This document shows, piece by piece, positions 6,108 to 8,817 of a stretch of DNA of 8,817 bases; the stretch's first letter is position 1, and each line of letters starts with the position of its first letter. A program made the position numbers and the translations under genes. The notes below the pieces were generated by a model that saw nothing but the letters and a program-made list of their open reading frames with translations, searched no databases and was not told the origin of the DNA. The stretch comes from Actinomycetota bacterium (GTDB lineage Bacteria > Actinomycetota > Acidimicrobiia > Acidimicrobiales > BP-101): the NCBI GenBank assembly GCA_030838265.1, contig JAUTXA010000108.1:1-8817 (forward strand). The letters run 5' to 3'.

Positions 6108-6797
6108 ATGGTAAAAACAGCGGCGGCCGCGGCGACAAGCAGCGACTGGAGGGAGGCTCGCCGCCAGTCGGCGCGAGCGTTGATCCTCGAGTCGGCGTGG
6201 GAGGCCGTGCGCGACGAGGGCCTGGCCGCCCTCTCGCTGCGTGACCTGGCCCGACGGGCCGGCATCACGACTCCCACCGTGTATGCCTACTTCGACTCGA
6301 AGAACGACATCTACGACGCCATGTTCGGTCAGGCGGCAGAGGCGTTCGCCCAGACCATGGGTGCGCCCTACACGATCGACGACCCTCGAGACGTGCTCGT
6401 CGACAGCGTCAACCGCTTCGCCACCTTCTGCACCAGCGACCTCGCTCGCTACCAGCTGCTGTTTCAGCGCACCATCCCCGGCTTCGAGCCGTCGCCTGAG
6501 TCCTACGCCCCCGCCGTCCGGGCCCTCGCCGGCAGCCACGAGCGTCTGGCCCGCAACGGCATCACCTCGGACGCCCATCGCGACATGTTCACGGCGGTGA
6601 ACACCGGCCTCGTCAACCAGCAGACGTCGAATGACCCGGGCGGCGATCGTTGGATCCGCCTCATCGAGGATGTCATCGACATGTACCTCGCCTTCTGCCA
6701 GGGCCAGGTCAAGGCCGGGGCCCGTCCCAAGACCGCAGCCACCAAGACCACCCAAACGAAGACCACCCCAACCAAGAGCAAAGGAACCCGACGATGA
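6108..6797 (+). CDS. TetR/AcrR family transcriptional regulator with Lys/Thr-rich tail
   Basis: The product is a 229-residue repressor-type protein. The N-terminal helix-turn-helix covers about 24-68 (ILESAWEAVRDEGLAALS, LRDLARRAGITTPTVYAYFDSKNDIYDAM), a textbook TetR DNA-binding domain. Residues about 75-195 are the helical ligand-binding and dimerisation part, ending with GGDRWIRLIEDVIDMYLAF. An unusual basic tail follows (about 201-229), rich in Lys and Thr with an AAA..KTTQTKTTPTK pattern. It should be disordered and may add unspecific DNA binding. The gene begins with ATG at 6108 without a Shine-Dalgarno sequence and overlaps the next gene by ATGA. By analogy with other first-gene TetR regulators it probably represses its own operon, and possibly the divergent cNMP-Lon gene. 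The ligand is unknown. Confidence 0.95.
   Translation: MVKTAAAAATSSDWREARRQSARALILESAWEAVRDEGLAALSLRDLARRAGITTPTVYAYFDSKNDIYDAMFGQAAEAFAQTMGAPYTIDDPRDVLVDSVNRFATFCTSDLARYQLLFQRTIPGFEPSPESYAPAVRALAGSHERLARNGITSDAHRDMFTAVNTGLVNQQTSNDPGGDRWIRLIEDVIDMYLAFCQGQVKAGARPKTAATKTTQTKTTPTKSKGTRR
6744..6768 (+). repeat. 15-bp direct repeat encoding the TetR tail
   Basis: AAGACCACCC occurs at 6744-6753 and again at 6759-6768, a period of 15 bp (five codons), encoding Lys-Thr-Thr-(Gln/Pro)-Thr. It explains the low-complexity tail of the TetR protein and could vary in copy number between strains. Confidence 0.5.
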
Positions 6798-7528
6798 GCA
6801 CCAAGGTCGACGAGATCGCCCCCAACATCTACCGCCTCTCGACGCTGGTGCCCGAGATCGGCCCAACCGGCTTCACCTTCAACCAGTTCCTGATCGACGA
6901 CGAGCAGCCCCTGCTGTTCCACACTGGGCACCGGTCGATGTTTCCGGCGGTGCGGGAGGCCATCGAGCGGGTCATGCCCGTCGACCGGCTGCGGTGGATC
7001 ACCTTCGGCCACATCGAGTCCGACGAGTGTGGGGCCATGAACGAGCTCCTCGCCGTGGCTCCCCAGGCCGAGGTGGCCCACGGTCGGCTGGGGTGCATGG
7101 TGTCGATCAACGAGATGGCCGACCGGGCACCCCGCGCCCTCGACGACGGCGAGGTCATCGAGCTGGGAGCCATGAGGGTGCGCCACATCGACACCCCGCA
7201 CACGCCGCACGGGTGGGAAGCACGGGTCCTGTTCGAGGAGACGACGGGCACCCTGCTCTGCGGCGACCTCTTCACCGCGCTGGGGGATGGGCCTGCCCTC
7301 ACCGAGGACGACATCGTTGGCCCCGCCGCTCAGGCCGAAGAGGTGTTCGCCTACTCGTGCTTGGCCCCGACCACTCCCGCCATCATCGATCGGCTGGCTG
7401 ACCTCGAGCCCCGCACGCTCGCCCTCATGCACGGCTCGTCGTTCGCCGGCGACTGCACCGGCGCCCTCCGATCTCTCGCCGGCAGCTACCGCGACCGCAT
7501 CGCCAGCGTCACTCAGACGACCACTTGA
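6794..7528 (+). CDS. Metallo-beta-lactamase-fold protein of the ODP / flavodiiron type
   Basis: The product is 244 residues with the metallo-beta-lactamase fold only; no flavodoxin or rubredoxin domain follows. The metal motif is GHIESDECG (72-80), i.e. H73-x-E75-x-D77, followed by H139 (TPHTPHGWEA), D158 (CGDLF) and H213 (MHGSSF). These are the six ligands of the non-haem diiron site of flavodiiron proteins (H-x-E-x-D, H, D, H), with matching spacing in the middle (19 residues between H139 and D158). The residue after D77 is Glu where most family members have His. Known relatives reduce O2 or NO or sense O2; with no flavin domain, electrons would have to come from a partner. The ATG overlaps the TetR stop (ATGA), and AAAGGAA lies about 8 nt upstream, so translation is coupled. 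Substrate and exact role are unknown; a hydrolase role is less likely given the Glu ligand. Confidence 0.93.
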   Translation: MSTKVDEIAPNIYRLSTLVPEIGPTGFTFNQFLIDDEQPLLFHTGHRSMFPAVREAIERVMPVDRLRWITFGHIESDECGAMNELLAVAPQAEVAHGRLGCMVSINEMADRAPRALDDGEVIELGAMRVRHIDTPHTPHGWEARVLFEETTGTLLCGDLFTALGDGPALTEDDIVGPAAQAEEVFAYSCLAPTTPAIIDRLADLEPRTLALMHGSSFAGDCTGALRSLAGSYRDRIASVTQTTT

Positions 7529-7560
7529 ACCCTTCCGACTCAAACAAAGGACAACCAGCC

Positions 7561-7995
7561 ATGACCGATGTCGCCCGTCCCCACCTTCACCACATCGCCC
7601 TCACCGTCTCTGATGTCGAGGCCAGCATCCCCTGGTACGAGGCGGTGTTCGGCGTGCGCTTCATGATGGACGCGCCCCACGAAGGTGGCGTGGGCAAGCT
7701 GCTGGCCACCGAGACCATGGACCTGGTGATCGTGCTGCACAACCACGACACCAACAAGGGCGAGCTCTTTGCCGAATCGGTCACCGGCCTCGACCACGTT
7801 GGCTTCCAGGTGCCGAGCCGCGCCGACCTCGTGGCTTGGCAGGACCACCTCGAGGCCAACGGCGTCGTGCGCTCCGACATGGCCAACAAGCCCTCGACGC
7901 AATCGCCCATCGCCGACGAGCCGTACGGGTCGGTGCTCGTCTTTCGCGACCTCGACAACATCCAGCTTGAGTTCTTCGCCCCGCCAGGTTCGTGA
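7561..7995 (+). CDS. VOC family protein (glyoxalase / extradiol dioxygenase fold), metal-binding type
   Basis: The product is 144 residues with two beta-alpha-beta-beta-beta modules: HHIALTVSDVEASIPWYEAVFGV (10-32) and LDHVGFQVPSRADLVAWQDHLEANGV (78-102). Probable metal ligands are H11 (or H10), H79 and E137 (NIQLEFFAP), the normal pattern of VOC enzymes that bind one divalent metal. The substrate cannot be told; glyoxalase, epimerase, dioxygenase and resistance proteins share the fold. ATG 7561 has AAAGGA (7546-7551) 9 nt upstream; an in-frame start at 7525 would overlap the previous gene and is not needed. It follows the MBL gene by 32 nt and belongs to the TetR operon. Its stop lies 6 nt from the stop of the convergent second VOC gene. 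Confidence 0.94.
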   Translation: MTDVARPHLHHIALTVSDVEASIPWYEAVFGVRFMMDAPHEGGVGKLLATETMDLVIVLHNHDTNKGELFAESVTGLDHVGFQVPSRADLVAWQDHLEANGVVRSDMANKPSTQSPIADEPYGSVLVFRDLDNIQLEFFAPPGS

Positions 7996-7999
7996 CGGG

Positions 8000-8019
8000 G
8001 CTCAGCCCGTGGGCTGAGC
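8000..8019. terminator. Perfect hairpin between convergent VOC genes, terminator candidate
   Basis: GCTCAGCCC (8000-8008) and GGGCTGAGC (8011-8019) are exact reverse complements separated by only GT, giving 8 usable base pairs with a 4-nt loop. It begins 4 nt after the stop of the TetR-operon VOC gene and overlaps the last codons of the opposite VOC gene. There is no T-run, so termination may depend on stem strength or Rho, or the stem may protect the 3' end of the mRNA. Confidence 0.6.
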
Positions 8020-8370
8020 GAGCATGAAGCGATGGCCCTCCGGTGACCGGAGGGCCATCTCGCGCATACCCCACGGCTCGTCGACGGGCGGGTGGATGAT
8101 GTCGGCGCCCTCGGCCACGGCCAGATCGTGGGCGGCGTCGACGTCGTCGACCCGCAGGTAGGCGACATAGCTGTGGTCACCCAGCTCGGAGGCGGGCAAC
8201 GACTCGGGACACACCCCGATGCGGAAGGTGACGTCACCGTTGCGGCAGAAGGTCCACTGGCCCGGCGCCACCTCGTGCACCTCGCAGCCGAGGACGCGCC
8301 GGTACCAGTCGGCGCTGGCGTCGAGATCGTGGACGGCCAGCACGGGATCGGAACCGAGAAGCCTGGTCAT
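8002..8370 (-). CDS. VOC family protein, probably without metal
   Basis: The product is 122 residues. The first module has PVLAVHDLDASADWYRRVLGCEV (9-31); the second has SYVAYLRVDDVDAAHDLAVAEGADII (67-92) and ends GMREMALRSPEGHRFMLAQP (101-120). The usual metal ligands are missing: no His in the first strand, and Gln119 where many members have Glu. This fits the bleomycin-resistance-like branch, in which the protein binds rather than converts its ligand. It is not a close copy of the convergent VOC protein. The start is ATG 8370 because the protein aligns from there; no Shine-Dalgarno sequence is seen, and the open frame continues upstream only through sequence antisense to the nitrile hydratase gene. 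Its 3' coding part contains a 29-bp palindrome. Confidence 0.92.
   Translation of the reverse strand: MTRLLGSDPVLAVHDLDASADWYRRVLGCEVHEVAPGQWTFCRNGDVTFRIGVCPESLPASELGDHSYVAYLRVDDVDAAHDLAVAEGADIIHPPVDEPWGMREMALRSPEGHRFMLAQPTG
8031..8059. repeat. 29-bp near-perfect palindrome inside the 3' end of a VOC gene
   Basis: The arm GATGGCCCTCCGGT (8031-8044) is followed by one G and then its exact reverse complement (8046-8059). It starts 11 nt after the hairpin at 8000-8019, so the end of the TetR-operon transcript could fold into two strong stems in a row. On the minus strand it encodes the conserved MALRSPEGHRF part of the second VOC protein, which stays normal. It may be a second terminator for the plus-strand operon or a protein-binding site. 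Confidence 0.7.
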
Positions 8371-8467
8371 GGCGGCCAGACTGCCAGAGCGGGCCAGCCG
8401 AGGTGACTGGCGGACGGTGAACGCGTCGCCGTGCGCGCCGCCCGTCCGAGGTGCAAGGCTCTCGGCC

Positions 8468-8817
8468 ATGGACGGCGTCCACGACCTCGGGGGGTTGGAC
8501 GGCTTCGGCCCGGTCGACGCCCCACCGACCGAGCCCGTGTTCCACGAGGAGTGGGAGCGCCGGGCGTTCAGGGCCAACATGGCGATGCTCATGGCGATCG
8601 GGCCGGGCGGCGCCCGCTTCCGCCACAGCATCGAGCGCATGGATCCCGTCCACTACCTGGGCTCGTCGTACTACGAGCACTGGCTGACGGCGACGGCCAC
8701 GCTGCTCGTCGAGGCGGGGGTGACCACCAAGGCCGAGCTCGACGAGAAGGCCGGTGGCGACTTTCCCATCTCCCGCGCCGATCGAGGGTCGCCGCCGTCC
8801 GACCTGACGACGACGAC
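8468..8817 (+). CDS. nthB: Nitrile hydratase beta subunit, N-terminal part (cut by window end)
   Basis: Reading from ATG 8468 the frame is open to the window end (116 codons). The start MDGVHDLGGLDGFGPV is the hallmark of nitrile hydratase beta subunits (consensus MNGIHDxGGxxGxGPV). It is followed by EPVFHEEWERRAF (23-35), FRHSIERMDPVHYLGSSYYEHWL (52-74) and LLVEAGVTTKAEL, all in family order. The enzyme hydrates nitriles to amides as an alpha/beta complex with a non-corrin cobalt or low-spin iron centre that sits in the alpha subunit. The alpha subunit (motif CxxCSC) and an activator gene would be expected downstream but are outside the window. A related thiocyanate hydrolase subunit, or a fused beta-alpha protein, cannot be excluded. 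AAGG (8455-8458), 9 nt before the ATG, is a weak ribosome site. It is divergent from the VOC gene with a 97-bp gap in which I see no clear promoter. Confidence 0.9.
   Translation, partial: MDGVHDLGGLDGFGPVDAPPTEPVFHEEWERRAFRANMAMLMAIGPGGARFRHSIERMDPVHYLGSSYYEHWLTATATLLVEAGVTTKAELDEKAGGDFPISRADRGSPPSDLTTT

Noticed and set aside
5988..6866. N-terminal extension of the cNMP-Lon frame to 6866
   Set aside because: This part is antisense to TetR, has no domain, and a strong ribosome site at 5996-6000 sets the start at 5987.
6503..7543. 346-codon minus-strand open frame
   Set aside because: Antisense to TetR and MBL, both of which have unmistakable family motifs on the plus strand.
8371..8467. Operator between the second VOC gene and the nitrile hydratase gene
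   Set aside because: Only a 5-bp arm pair (GCCAG 8393-8397, CTGGC 8407-8411) is visible, which is expected by chance.
1..8817. CRISPR array, tRNA, transposon ends, phage or toxin-antitoxin genes
   Set aside because: No regularly spaced repeats, tRNA-like cloverleaf, transposase motifs or paired toxin-antitoxin frames were seen by eye.

Overview
This is a compact, GC-rich bacterial chromosomal segment. Third codon positions are strongly G/C, GTG and TTG starts are used, and intergenic gaps are short. The gene content (MarR, a Tat-exported phosphoesterase, a YlbL-type protease, nitrile hydratase, VOC proteins) suggests a high-GC actinobacterium, perhaps an acidimicrobial or nocardioform lineage. 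That taxonomic guess is inference. I see no rRNA, tRNA, CRISPR array, transposase or phage gene.

Layout, left to right. (1) 2-400 (+): a MarR regulator at the window edge. (2) 469-792 (-): a 107-residue protein that looks like a release-factor domain with its catalytic GGQ loop missing. (3) 898-2601 (+): an S41 family serine protease without a visible signal peptide. A 26-bp inverted repeat lies between (2) and (3). (4) 2598-4070 (-): a Tat-exported metallophosphoesterase with an N-terminal fibronectin-like domain; its stop codon overlaps that of the S41 gene. (5) 4252-4539 (+): a small protein resembling dimeric alpha/beta-barrel (ABM) proteins. (6) 4554-5987 (-): one reading frame joining a degenerate cyclic-nucleotide-binding domain, a basic proline-rich linker, one membrane helix and a Lon-like (S16) protease domain. 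(7) 6108-7995 (+): an operon of a TetR regulator, an ODP/flavodiiron-type metallo-beta-lactamase-fold protein and a VOC (glyoxalase-fold) protein. (8) 8002-8370 (-): a second, unrelated VOC protein. (9) 8468-end (+): the N-terminal part of a nitrile hydratase beta subunit, cut by the window edge.

How the parts fit. The clearest functional unit is TetR-MBL-VOC. The first two genes overlap by ATGA, the third follows after 32 nt, and the promoter sits in an AT-rich island shared with the divergent cNMP-Lon gene. All six residues that bind the two irons in flavodiiron proteins are present in the MBL protein, so a non-haem diiron (O2/NO-related or redox) role is plausible; its substrate is unknown. 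The other genes seem to be independent units in alternating orientation, with hairpins at two of the convergent junctions. The strongest candidates for something new are the cNMP-Lon fusion, the GGQ-less release-factor-like protein, and a 29-bp near-perfect palindrome buried in a coding region next to a second hairpin.
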